A stretch of 34,580 bases of DNA from DAIDKA01 sp035485475. GTDB lineage: Bacteria; Pseudomonadota; Gammaproteobacteria; Steroidobacterales; Steroidobacteraceae. This document shows positions 18,282 through 25,684 of this stretch, piece by piece. The translations under genes and the position numbers were made by a program. Within the stretch, counting starts at the first letter, position 1. Each line of letters begins with the position of its first letter. Where the stretch lies: the NCBI GenBank assembly GCA_035485475.1, contig DATHOA010000085.1, forward strand, positions 1 through 34,580. Reading direction: 5' to 3'. Under the pieces are notes generated by a model, which saw only the letters and a program-made list of their open reading frames with translations, did no database searches and was not told the origin of the DNA.

Positions 18282-19457
18282 TTACTTGACCGGCACCCGC
18301 CATAGGCCGGCTTGCAGGCCGGATGCGTAGAGTAAATTATGGCCTAAATCATAGGCCATTGTTCCGCCTTGGCCCATCGGCGGATTCTGCATTCGAGTCC
18401 AGGTGTGACCCTCGGATTCCGGCGAGCTTAGAAAGCGAATTTCGGTGGGTCGACAAATCCCCTCCATATAGCAAGTACTCTCAAACATCGTCGCTCCGCT
18501 GGTCACTAATCCCCCGGTGACAGGCCCCGTATTGGGAACAATCTTCCAGCTTGTGGCCAGGCCATCGGGACTTGTCCAGATCCCATCAGCGCCGTTTACA
18601 TAAAACGCACCGGTTTTGGTACGAACAACCTGTGATCCTTGAAGATGGCTGGTGGTCATCCCAGGAATCGCCTGCCACGAAGCACCACTGTCAGCGGTCC
18701 GCCAAAACCCGTTACTTGCAGAACCCCAAAGCCAGGTTTTTGAGTCATCGAGGAAAAAGATGACCTGCCCTTCACTTCCATTCCATTCGCGACGGCCATC
18801 GATGAGTTTCCAGGTCGCACCCCGATTAAAAGTTTCGGCGATGCACGTGGCCGGATGGGGTGCCAAACATGGTTCATGGAACGTCAGCAGAATGTGTGCC
18901 GGATCACTTGGGTCAAGCGCAACGACGTTGGCAAAATTGTAAGTAAAGGCGCTCGACAATTTGCGATCAGACGGCGGCCAGATGACATCCCAGTCCAGGC
19001 CGCCGTTGACGGACTTGTACAGGGAGTTCGTTCCGTAACCTGAATTGGTATATACGATTTGCGGATTCTGTGGATCAACGGCCATCGTCCAATTCATTCC
19101 TCCGTTCACGTCATGGCTGTTTCGCCCGGCGGTCTTGGTCCACGTAGCTCCGCAGTCGGTGGTCTTCCAAACCCCCTGCCACCTGGTTCCCAAGTACAAA
19201 GTTCCCGGATTGACCGGATCTACCGCCAAAGCGAATGTCCCCCCACCGTCATGTGCAGTGGACATGCCTGCCTTGACAATGGGCGGTGTGACTTCCTGAA
19301 ATACCCCAGGTTCCCCAAGATTTTTGCAGGCCGCCAGGTGAGTGGGCGCTACCGGAGGTTTGACCGACTGCGCGCTGCAATATTTGACTGCGCAAAGTCC
19401 CAAGGCAGATGCTGCGCAAACCAGCAGCAGGTAGCGAAACAGCGGTCTTGCTTGCAC
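18282..19457 (-). CDS. Secreted BNR/Asp-box beta-propeller protein
   Basis: A 391-aa protein from the GTG at 19457, chosen because GGGGAGG lies just upstream and a signal peptide (QARPLFRYLLLVCAASALG, cleaved near YCSAQ) follows. A TTG at 19499 extends the frame by 14 codons without a good ribosome-binding site. Repeated Asp-box elements are visible: KTTDCGATW, KSVNGGLDW, ETFNRGATW, RTADSGASW and SSPESEGHTW, spaced like blades of a sialidase or VPS10-type propeller. The sialidase Arg triad is not evident, so an enzyme role is doubtful; glycan or surface binding is more likely. It is 38 bases downstream of the small zinc-ribbon gene and probably shares its promoter. Confidence 0.8.
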   Translation of the reverse strand: MQARPLFRYLLLVCAASALGLCAVKYCSAQSVKPPVAPTHLAACKNLGEPGVFQEVTPPIVKAGMSTAHDGGGTFALAVDPVNPGTLYLGTRWQGVWKTTDCGATWTKTAGRNSHDVNGGMNWTMAVDPQNPQIVYTNSGYGTNSLYKSVNGGLDWDVIWPPSDRKLSSAFTYNFANVVALDPSDPAHILLTFHEPCLAPHPATCIAETFNRGATWKLIDGRREWNGSEGQVIFFLDDSKTWLWGSASNGFWRTADSGASWQAIPGMTTSHLQGSQVVRTKTGAFYVNGADGIWTSPDGLATSWKIVPNTGPVTGGLVTSGATMFESTCYMEGICRPTEIRFLSSPESEGHTWTRMQNPPMGQGGTMAYDLGHNLLYASGLQAGLWRVPVK

Positions 19458-19495
19458 GAAACCTCCCCGCGCGGGCCACGCAACGTCAATGGGCC

Positions 19496-19729
19496 TCAAT
19501 CAATATGAACACGATTGAGCTTCGCGCAAGCCGGGCACTTGACCAATATCTTAAGCTCAAGCTCGAACCATGATCGACCGCAGCCGCAGCGCATTCGGTA
19601 CATGCACTGCGCAGTAGCCAGGCTCAACTCCTCCTCTTGAACCTGTATGCCATTGGATTCCGGCGCCGAAATGCGCACGTCTGAGCGGATCGTTCGGACC
19701 TTGCTGAATTGCGCATTTGTTTCTTTCAC
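19496..19729 (-). CDS. Small zinc-ribbon-like protein
   Basis: A 77-aa protein starting with GTG behind a good GAGAGG site (spacing 6). The C-terminal half has paired cysteines, CGC near residue 49 and CPAC near 67, like a small zinc ribbon, preceded by an extra Cys near 42. No known family is recognised. It is supported as a gene by the ribosome-binding site, by a well-formed promoter upstream (19847-19875) and by its position before the secreted BNR gene. Its role is unknown; a nucleic-acid or protein-binding adaptor is possible. Confidence 0.65.
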   Translation of the reverse strand: MKETNAQFSKVRTIRSDVRISAPESNGIQVQEEELSLATAQCMYRMRCGCGRSWFELELKILVKCPACAKLNRVHID

Positions 19730-19846
19730 GACTAACCTCTCCCGGAGCTTTCTGATGCGCTTCCTAGGCGGATGACAGCTGGAATACTTCGGATCGATCT
19801 ATAGTGGTTTGCACGGAAACCCCCGTTTCTTCTTGTTCTCTTGAAG

Positions 19847-19875
19847 AATTTACGACCTCCCCCAGATTATGTCAA
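19847..19875 (-). promoter_or_regulatory. Sigma70-like promoter upstream of the zinc-ribbon/BNR genes
   Basis: On the minus strand a perfect TTGACA -35 (19870-19875) is followed at exactly 17 bases by TAAATT (19847-19852), 4 of 6 to the -10 consensus. Transcription would start near 19840 and leave a leader of about 110 bases before the GTG at 19729. It begins about 25 bases after the end of the histidine kinase gene and gives the two downstream genes their own transcription start. Confidence 0.6.
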
Positions 19876-19898
19876 TCGTGGGCTTGGCCGGTCGGGTT

Positions 19899-21020
19899 CT
19901 ATCCCGGCTGGCGAGGGATGGAAAATGAGAATGTAGCGCCCGGACCACGGTTTGGCTGCGCCCACAGACGGCCGTTGTGACTCTCGACAATAGCGCGACT
20001 GACGCAAAGGCCGATCCCCATGCCGCTGCTCTTGGTGGTGTAGAACGCATCGAACAGTCGGTCCACTCCTTGGGGTTCGAATCCCACCCCCGTATCGCAC
20101 ACGCTCAGTCGCACCCAACCCTCAGCGTCCGGTTCGGTTCTGATCACCAGCTGCCTCGGACGATCATCCACGCCGCTCATCGCCTCTGAGGCGTTCAGGA
20201 GCAGGTTCAGGATGACCTGCTGCAGCTGAACCCGATCGCCCTGCACGGACGGTAGGTCGCCGGCTAGCTCCGTGCGCACCATCACTTCACTTCTCTCAAG
20301 TTCACTCAGCGATAGCGCAACCACCTCCCGTGTTGCCTCGTTCAAGTCCAGTGATTCAGTCGTCGTGCCTTTTCTGCAAAAAAGCACGCGCAGCCGCTTG
20401 ACGACCTCCGATGCCCGCTCGGCATCGCGAAGCGTGCGTCTTACGGTTTCCCGCGCTCCCTCGAGGTCTGGAGGATCTGCGGCAAGCATGCGTCGACAGG
20501 TGCTGGCGTTCGCAACGATTCCCGCCAGGGGCTGATTGACCTCGTGCGCAATCGCTGCCGTCAGTACTCCAAAGCCCATAACCCGCGCCGCCCGCCCGAG
20601 GTCAGCCCGCAGCTTCGCGAGCGCCTCTTCGGTATGTCGGCGATGCGTCACATCCTGGACTGCACCGATATATTCCAACTCACCTTCCTGATTGGAAAAT
20701 CGGTGCGCAACCATGCGCAGGTACCTGAGCGAGTTGTCAGGCAGGCGTAACCGATGCTCTAACTCAATGTCGCCCACCCCGCTGCGGGCCCGTTGAACCA
20801 TCCTGTGGAATGCCGGAAGGTCTTCGGAATGGACACGAGCAACGATCCGATCAAGCGTCCACGGAACATCCATCGGGTCAAGTTCGAAGAGCTGATAGAG
20901 CTGCCTTGACCCACGTATTTCGTTCGTCCTCACGCGCCAGGAAAAGCCGCACGTCGCACTGAGCTGTTGCGTTGCTTCAAGTAGTGCGGCACTTCGCTTG
21001 AGCGCTGCTTCGCTGCGCAT
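19899..21020 (-). CDS. PAS-domain sensor histidine kinase, orphan
   Basis: A 373-aa protein from the ATG at 21020; the frame is open to 21086 but the extra residues overlap the SDR gene. There is a PAS_3-like domain at about 20-128 with the YIGAVQDVTHRR end typical of PAC. A HisKA dimerisation domain follows with phospho-acceptor His159 in AHEVNQPL (the FixL/NtrB-like class), then a HATPase domain with an N box (LQQVILNLLLNASEAM), DTGVGF and GMGIGL. No membrane helix is seen, so it is a cytoplasmic sensor. No response regulator is in the window. It lies 31 bases downstream of the SDR gene and may be co-transcribed with it. Confidence 0.88.
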   Translation of the reverse strand: MRSEAALKRSAALLEATQQLSATCGFSWRVRTNEIRGSRQLYQLFELDPMDVPWTLDRIVARVHSEDLPAFHRMVQRARSGVGDIELEHRLRLPDNSLRYLRMVAHRFSNQEGELEYIGAVQDVTHRRHTEEALAKLRADLGRAARVMGFGVLTAAIAHEVNQPLAGIVANASTCRRMLAADPPDLEGARETVRRTLRDAERASEVVKRLRVLFCRKGTTTESLDLNEATREVVALSLSELERSEVMVRTELAGDLPSVQGDRVQLQQVILNLLLNASEAMSGVDDRPRQLVIRTEPDAEGWVRLSVCDTGVGFEPQGVDRLFDAFYTTKSSGMGIGLCVSRAIVESHNGRLWAQPNRGPGATFSFSIPRQPG

Positions 21021-21051
21021 TCGCTCACCATCCTCTGGATATCTCTCCCGG

Positions 21052-21780
21052 TTACCACCGGCCCAAATGCGCGCCGCCATCGACATGCAGCACCTCGCCG
21101 GTCACCTGGCTGGCCTCGGTGAGATAGAAGACGGCCTCCGCGATGTCCCTGGCGCTTGAAATCTGGCCAAGGGGTGCCAGTGAGCGCAGGAAATCCTTCG
21201 GCGTGTTTTTTTGCAGCGGCGTATCCACGATGCCCGGCGCGACCGCATTCACGCGAATTCCCTGCGGCGCGTATTCCATCGCGAGGCTGCGTGATATTGC
21301 GTTGATACCGCCCTTGGTGATCATGGGGACGGATGCCGGGACAGCCGCAAGCGGATGATCGGCGATTGAAGTCGTAATGCTCACCACACTGCCACCGCGC
21401 TTTTGCACGAGCATCTTCTTCACGGCCAGCTGCGTGATATGGACAAAGCCATCCAAATTGGTGGCCGACAATGCCCGGAAGTCCTCGAGCGTGTACTCGG
21501 TGAAGCGCTTCGAGAAGAATATTCCCGCATTGTTCACCAGGGCATCGACCGCGCCGAAGCGCTTTATCGCCGTACCCACGATCAACTCGGCGGTCGCGGC
21601 CAGGCCGATGTCGCCGTCCACGAGCGCCAGCCTATCCGAACGCTGCAGCTCGTTGCTTTGAGTGATTTTGCGCGAATTACCCACCACGTTGTAGCCACGC
21701 TCGATGAAAAGGTTCGCCACCGCGGCACCAATGCCCTGAGATGCTCCCGTCACAATGATGGTCTTCTGCTTTGTAGTCAC
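21052..21780 (-). CDS. SDR-family protein lacking the catalytic Tyr
   Basis: A 242-aa classical short-chain dehydrogenase by fold. It has the NAD(P)-binding TGASQGIG at 11-18, NNAG at 83-86, Ser138 in SITTS, and the PG motif APGIVDTP. The YxxxK active site is absent: Lys156 is present in SVPMITKGG but the residue four before it is Pro152 and no Tyr is near. Either the enzyme uses another acid or it is a binding or regulatory SDR. The GTG start has AGGAG 6 bases upstream. It is divergent from the LysR gene, a common arrangement for regulator and target. Confidence 0.85.
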   Translation of the reverse strand: MTTKQKTIIVTGASQGIGAAVANLFIERGYNVVGNSRKITQSNELQRSDRLALVDGDIGLAATAELIVGTAIKRFGAVDALVNNAGIFFSKRFTEYTLEDFRALSATNLDGFVHITQLAVKKMLVQKRGGSVVSITTSIADHPLAAVPASVPMITKGGINAISRSLAMEYAPQGIRVNAVAPGIVDTPLQKNTPKDFLRSLAPLGQISSARDIAEAVFYLTEASQVTGEVLHVDGGAHLGRW

Positions 21781-21845
21781 TCGAATCTCCTGCTGCGTTG
21801 CCGGGCATTCTCAGGCCGCCCACCGTGACTTATTAGATGGGAAAC

Positions 21846-21865
21846 TTTGGAATCTAATTTCCAAA
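21846..21865. promoter_or_regulatory. Perfect 7-bp dyad in the SDR/LysR divergent spacer
   Basis: TTTGGAA (21846-21852) and TTCCAAA (21859-21865) flank a 6-base centre and lie 19 bases before the LysR start codon in a 104-base divergent spacer. A partly overlapping TTAGAT (21833-21838) and ATCTAA (21852-21857) pair is also present. LysR regulators bind such dyads in the spacer they share with a divergent target gene, so this is a candidate site for the adjacent regulator. Confidence 0.5.
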
Positions 21866-21884
21866 AACGGTAAAGTCGCCTTCC

Positions 21885-22784
21885 ATGGCGAACCTCGACG
21901 ACGTCCTGATATTCGTCAAAGTGGCTCAGTTCGAGAGCATCAGTCGCGCCGCCCGCTCGCTGGGCATGCCGATCTCGACGGTGAGCCGGCGGCTATCGAT
22001 GCTGGAATCGGCCCTCGGGGTGTCGCTCCTGAGGCGTACCACACGACGGGTGACCCTCACTGCGCAGGGACGTGAGTATTTCACTCAGTGCCGCGACCCG
22101 ATGACCCTCTTGGACGAGGCTGAGCGGGCTTTGACCTTGGGACAGCAGATGCCCGAAGGAATGCTGAGGATTTCCGTTCCCGTCATTCTCGGTCAGACAC
22201 CCTTCCTGAATTTCCTCTCGGAGTTCCTGAAAACTCATGCCCGGATCCGCATCGACCTGTTCATCACGAATACGTTTCTCGATCTGGTGGCGGAGAACCT
22301 GGACGTTGCGATTCGCTTCGGAGAGATGAAGGACTCGAGCGTGGTCGCCACCCGCATCGGCAAGAGCATTCGCTATGTCGTGGCCGCCCCGCAATACCTG
22401 AAAGGCCGAAATCCACCCGTCGAGCCTGCGGATCTGACGCAGCATGACTGTGTGATGCTCCATGCCAGGAACAATGAGACTGACTGGGATCTGGTCAACG
22501 GTAGAAAAAAAGCACGGGTCCATGTCTCGGGGCCGATATCGAGCCAAGACTTCAATTCGGTCAGCGCCTTCGTGTATCGCGGACACGGGATCGGACTATT
22601 GCCATCAACCTACTGTGATGAAGCACTGGCGAGCGGCGCGATCATTCGGCTATTGCCGAAGTGGACCTCCCCGCAAATCCCCGTCTTTGCCGTGTACTCG
22701 AATCGGAAATTCCTGCCCTTGAGATTAAGCGCCTTCCTGGAGGCGCTGGCAGCCTGGAAGAGTCCGCTGTGGATCAGGGAATGA
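21885..22784 (+). CDS. LysR-family transcriptional regulator
   Basis: A 299-aa regulator of normal length. The N-terminal winged helix (about 1-60) has the family pattern VLIFVKVAQFESISRAARSLGMPISTVSRRLSMLE, and FFT-like text LLRRTTRRVTLTAQGREYF follows. The rest (about 90-295) is a LysR substrate-binding domain, with LDLVAENLDVAIRFG and the C-terminal LRLSAFLEAL segment. It is divergent from the SDR gene and probably regulates it, perhaps through the dyad at 21846-21865. The inducer is unknown. It ends 14 bases from the convergent chemoreceptor gene. Confidence 0.92.
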   Translation: MANLDDVLIFVKVAQFESISRAARSLGMPISTVSRRLSMLESALGVSLLRRTTRRVTLTAQGREYFTQCRDPMTLLDEAERALTLGQQMPEGMLRISVPVILGQTPFLNFLSEFLKTHARIRIDLFITNTFLDLVAENLDVAIRFGEMKDSSVVATRIGKSIRYVVAAPQYLKGRNPPVEPADLTQHDCVMLHARNNETDWDLVNGRKKARVHVSGPISSQDFNSVSAFVYRGHGIGLLPSTYCDEALASGAIIRLLPKWTSPQIPVFAVYSNRKFLPLRLSAFLEALAAWKSPLWIRE

Positions 22785-22798
22785 CCAGGCGTCGAACC

Positions 22799-24331
22799 TT
22801 ACGATAATCGATAGTGCCCGATCAGCCGCGTCAGGCTCGTCGCCTGCTCATTCAGCGCCGTCGCCGCGGCGGCTGCCTCTTCGACCAGAGCGGCATTCTG
22901 CTGCGTCATGGCGTCCATCGCGGTAACGGCCTTGTTCACCTGCTCGATCCCCGAGGCCTGTTCGCGGCTCGAGTTCGCTATATCGGCGATAACGTCCGTG
23001 ACCTTCTTCACCCGCAACACGATCTCGCCGAGCACTTCGCCGGACTGGTCGACCAGCTTGGTTCCCTCGTTGACCTTGCGGACCGAGTCCTGAATCAGTG
23101 CCTTGATCTCCTTGGCCGCCTCGGCGCTGCGCGAGGCGAGATTGCGCACTTCGGCGGCCACCACCGCGAAGCTTTGGCCTTGTTCGCCAGCCCGTGCCGC
23201 TTCGACCGCCGCGTTCAGCGCCAATAGATTCGTCTGGAACGCAATCTCATCGATCACGCCGATCACATCGACGATCTTGTTGCTCGCCGTATTGATTTCG
23301 CTCATTGCCGTCACGGCTGCCCCAACGACTTTTCCTCCGCCTTCTGCCTTCTCGCGCGCTGCCACGGCCAGCTGGCTCGCCTGCGCCGCGTTGTTCGCGT
23401 TGTTCTTCACCATCGATGTCATCTGCTCCATCGTGGAGCTCGTCTCCTCCAGGCTGGAGGCTTGCACCTCGGTACGGTTACTCAAGGCAAGGCTGCCCCG
23501 GGAGATTTCCGCGGCGCCGACCTGGACCGCATTCGAGGTCGTCGACAAACTGGCGACAACTTCCATCATTGCCTGAATCATGGAATTTACCGCCGTGGCG
23601 AGCACTTTGAAGTCGCCCAGCTTGTCATTGACGTTCATTCGCGATGTGAGATCACCCTCGACGGCACGTCGCATGACCTGCCCTGTTTCGGCAACCGTCG
23701 TCGAAACACTATCAATCAGTTCATTGATGCTTTGCGCGAGCAGGTGCAGATTGCCGCTCTTGCCATCCATCGCGATGCGCCGATCGCTCGCACCGCCGAG
23801 CACCGCCTGGATCACCTCCCGGGATTCGCGCACCGCCTCATCCAAAGCCTGCGCCTCGGTGACACGCAGCGTAATGTCGCGCCCGATTCCCACAAGGCCG
23901 GTCACCGCACCGCCCGCATCGCGTAACGGTATTTTGGTGGTCTCCAGGCGCACCAGATGGCCCGCCGGATGCCGGCATTCTTCCTCACGCGCCAACAATG
24001 GCTTGCCGGAGCGGATTACCGCCTGCTCATCCTCGTGATAACGAGTCGCAAGCTCCCTGGGATGGAAGTCAAAGTCATTCTTGCCCAGCAGTTCACTTGG
24101 CGTCTTGGCGCCCATGATGCGCGCTTCGGCGATATTGGCCAACAGGAAGCGGCCATTGACGTCCTTCACGTAAATGAGGTCAGGGAGGTTATCGACGAGG
24201 GTTCTCAACATCGCACCCTCACTGGCCGCGGCAATCTTCCTGCTCTGCGATTTGCGCGCAAACAGATACCCCGCCAGGCCAATCACGACCGTGAGAACAA
24301 TGCCCGATGCGTAAACCACGTAATCACTCAT
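22799..24331 (-). CDS. Methyl-accepting chemotaxis protein with PAS sensor
   Basis: A 510-aa receptor. One membrane helix (about 5-26) is followed directly by a cytoplasmic PAS domain (about 40-155: MLRTLVDNLPDLIYVKD through VGIGRDITLR). A HAMP-like linker (about 200-260) and a full signalling domain follow, with the conserved CheA/CheW tip EIAFQTNLLALNAA at 362-375. It has no periplasmic domain, so it senses an internal or membrane-soluble signal (redox, oxygen or a metabolite). No C-terminal NWETF-type tether is present. Its ATG shares one base with the stop of the upstream PIN toxin gene (TGATG, 24329-24333), so it is translated in coupling with the toxin-antitoxin pair. Confidence 0.93.
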   Translation of the reverse strand: MSDYVVYASGIVLTVVIGLAGYLFARKSQSRKIAAASEGAMLRTLVDNLPDLIYVKDVNGRFLLANIAEARIMGAKTPSELLGKNDFDFHPRELATRYHEDEQAVIRSGKPLLAREEECRHPAGHLVRLETTKIPLRDAGGAVTGLVGIGRDITLRVTEAQALDEAVRESREVIQAVLGGASDRRIAMDGKSGNLHLLAQSINELIDSVSTTVAETGQVMRRAVEGDLTSRMNVNDKLGDFKVLATAVNSMIQAMMEVVASLSTTSNAVQVGAAEISRGSLALSNRTEVQASSLEETSSTMEQMTSMVKNNANNAAQASQLAVAAREKAEGGGKVVGAAVTAMSEINTASNKIVDVIGVIDEIAFQTNLLALNAAVEAARAGEQGQSFAVVAAEVRNLASRSAEAAKEIKALIQDSVRKVNEGTKLVDQSGEVLGEIVLRVKKVTDVIADIANSSREQASGIEQVNKAVTAMDAMTQQNAALVEEAAAAATALNEQATSLTRLIGHYRLS

Positions 24332-24780
24332 CAGGTATCCTTTGGTCCGGGCGTGTAGCGAGGTTGCAGCTGAATCCCGAGGTCCGCTGCCGCACCTCGA
24401 ACCCGAATGTCCAGACTCAGAAGCGCCAAGCCTGAAATCGCTGACCGCGCGACCAGCAGCGATGCCAGATGAATGGCATCGGAAGTTCGCACGGGCGACC
24501 CGGGAAAGGACTGGCGGGCACGCTCGACCACCTCAGGGCTGATGCGCAGCACCGTCCAGTGTGCGGCGGCAGCAGTCAGATGAGCACGGCGATCGGCGGC
24601 ATCCGCTTCCGTCAGCTCCCCCAACACTACTGCCCTATGCAGCACCCGCTCGCATTCGATCAGCGTCAAATCCGAGGCGACGACAATTTGCTGTGCAGCC
24701 AGTAGTTCGCGGACGCTTGCAGCGGGTTCTTCATCAAGCAGCCATGCCAGGACGGCACTTGATTCCGCATACACGCTCAC
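24331..24780 (-). CDS. PIN-domain toxin, VapC-like
   Basis: A 149-aa PIN-fold ribonuclease. The acidic residues expected for metal binding are Glu5 (VYAESSAV, where most VapC have Asp), Glu42 (LIECE), Asp101 (TSDAIHLAS) and Asp124 (LSLDIR). The YAESSA variant is known in a branch of PIN toxins, so activity is plausible. The GTG start overlaps the antitoxin stop as GTGA (24777-24780), the usual antitoxin-first order, and its own stop overlaps the chemoreceptor start. VapC toxins cleave tRNA or rRNA; the target here is not predictable. Confidence 0.85.
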   Translation of the reverse strand: MSVYAESSAVLAWLLDEEPAASVRELLAAQQIVVASDLTLIECERVLHRAVVLGELTEADAADRRAHLTAAAAHWTVLRISPEVVERARQSFPGSPVRTSDAIHLASLLVARSAISGLALLSLDIRVRGAAADLGIQLQPRYTPGPKDT

Positions 24781-25073
24781 CGCGAGCCGCGCTCCTCATC
24801 GAGCAGCCGCGCAGCGCTCACCGCGCCGCGCCGCTTGCGCGGCAGCGGCCGATAAAGATCGGAATTGCCGGCACAGCCCACGGTGGCAAGGCCGCGCCTG
24901 GCGAGCGCCGCCAATCCAGGAGGCATGGAAGGATCCGACCGGTTCGCGCCGGGCGCGGTGAGTTCGGCAACGATCTCGCCACGGTCCGTCACCAGCACGG
25001 TTTCGCCGGCGCGGACACGGCGGATGTACTCGCTGAGGCTATTCTTCAGCTCCCGGATGCCGACGGTTCTCAT
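24777..25073 (-). CDS. Phd/YefM-type antitoxin of the PIN toxin
   Basis: A 98-aa antitoxin from the ATG at 25073; a longer open frame to 25532 is spurious because it covers the promoter and another gene. Residues 1-45 are the Phd/YefM DNA-binding domain (MRTVGIRELKNSLSEYIRRV, then GETVLVTDRGEIVAEL). The rest is Pro/Arg-rich and probably flexible, to wrap the toxin. It should neutralise the PIN protein and repress its own promoter through the palindromes at 25081-25102. The transcript appears leaderless, since no ribosome-binding site fits and the -10 box ends 6 bases before the start codon. Confidence 0.85.
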   Translation of the reverse strand: MRTVGIRELKNSLSEYIRRVRAGETVLVTDRGEIVAELTAPGANRSDPSMPPGLAALARRGLATVGCAGNSDLYRPLPRKRRGAVSAARLLDEERGSR

Positions 25074-25079
25074 GAACCC

Positions 25080-25108
25080 AATGTAGCTACATGTGTCTAC
25101 ATAGTCAA
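25080..25108 (-). promoter_or_regulatory. Leaderless promoter with two tandem palindromic operators for the toxin-antitoxin/MCP operon
   Basis: On the minus strand TTGACT (25103-25108) and TACATT (25080-25085) are 17 bases apart. The predicted start of transcription coincides with the antitoxin ATG at 25073. Between the boxes lie a perfect 12-bp palindrome ATGTAGCTACAT (25081-25092) and an imperfect copy ATGTGTCTACAT (25091-25102) on one helix face. This fits co-operative binding of a Phd/YefM antitoxin dimer pair. Confidence 0.6.
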
Positions 25109-25261
25109 TGAGCAGCCACGGAGTGTCAGATTTGTCTGTCGCCACCGCATGGATATTCGCCAGCGCTAAACGTCTACCGCCCGACAGCGGCCTCCCGGCA
25201 ATGGCATTAAGGTCACGATCAGTTTCGTGCCCACCCACCGGTGACATCACCAGGAGCTTCC

Positions 25262-25564
25262 ATGAGAACACCGTTAATCGTCGCCTCAGCTTTACTCGCC
25301 ATGACAATAGTTGGGGCCAATACCCAAGCACTCGCGGACGACCACGATGGCCATCAATACGTCCATCATGATGAATGGAAAAAGGGCGCGAAGATGCGCG
25401 ACGAGGACTGGAAGCGTGGCGCGCACGTGGATTACAAAGAGCGGCATCTGCGCGCGCCCCCGCAGGGATATGAATGGCGCGAGGTGGACGGCAACTACGT
25501 CCTCGCAGCCGTGGCCACGGGCGTGATCGCATCGGTGGTGGCAGCCGAGATTGCCGCGCATTAA
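25262..25564 (+). CDS. RcnB-family periplasmic protein
   Basis: A 100-aa protein from the ATG at 25262, which has AGGAG at 25252-25256; an upstream in-frame start at 25241 has none. It has a signal peptide (1-25, ending ALA|DD), a short His/Asp-rich stretch (DDHDGHQYVHHDEW), and the RcnB signature near 58-85: DYKERHLRAPPQGYEW, REVDGNYVLAAVATG. RcnB proteins are periplasmic and in E. coli affect Ni/Co homeostasis; here the metal is a guess from the His-rich stretch. No efflux gene is nearby, so it looks like a stand-alone gene. Confidence 0.88.
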   Translation: MRTPLIVASALLAMTIVGANTQALADDHDGHQYVHHDEWKKGAKMRDEDWKRGAHVDYKERHLRAPPQGYEWREVDGNYVLAAVATGVIASVVAAEIAAH

Positions 25565-25684
25565 GGGTAATCCGATGGCATTGGATTAGGTGCGCTGGGG
25601 GGCCGCAAGCTCCCCAGTCGCTCCGGCTGCGCCCGGTCGCCCCATTCGGTCTATGCTGGATCGACGGACCAACAGGGGGCAGAC

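Noticed and set aside
24777..25532. A 251-codon form of the antitoxin
   Set aside because: It would read through the promoter palindromes and antisense to the RcnB gene; the 98-aa form starts with the classical Phd N-terminus.
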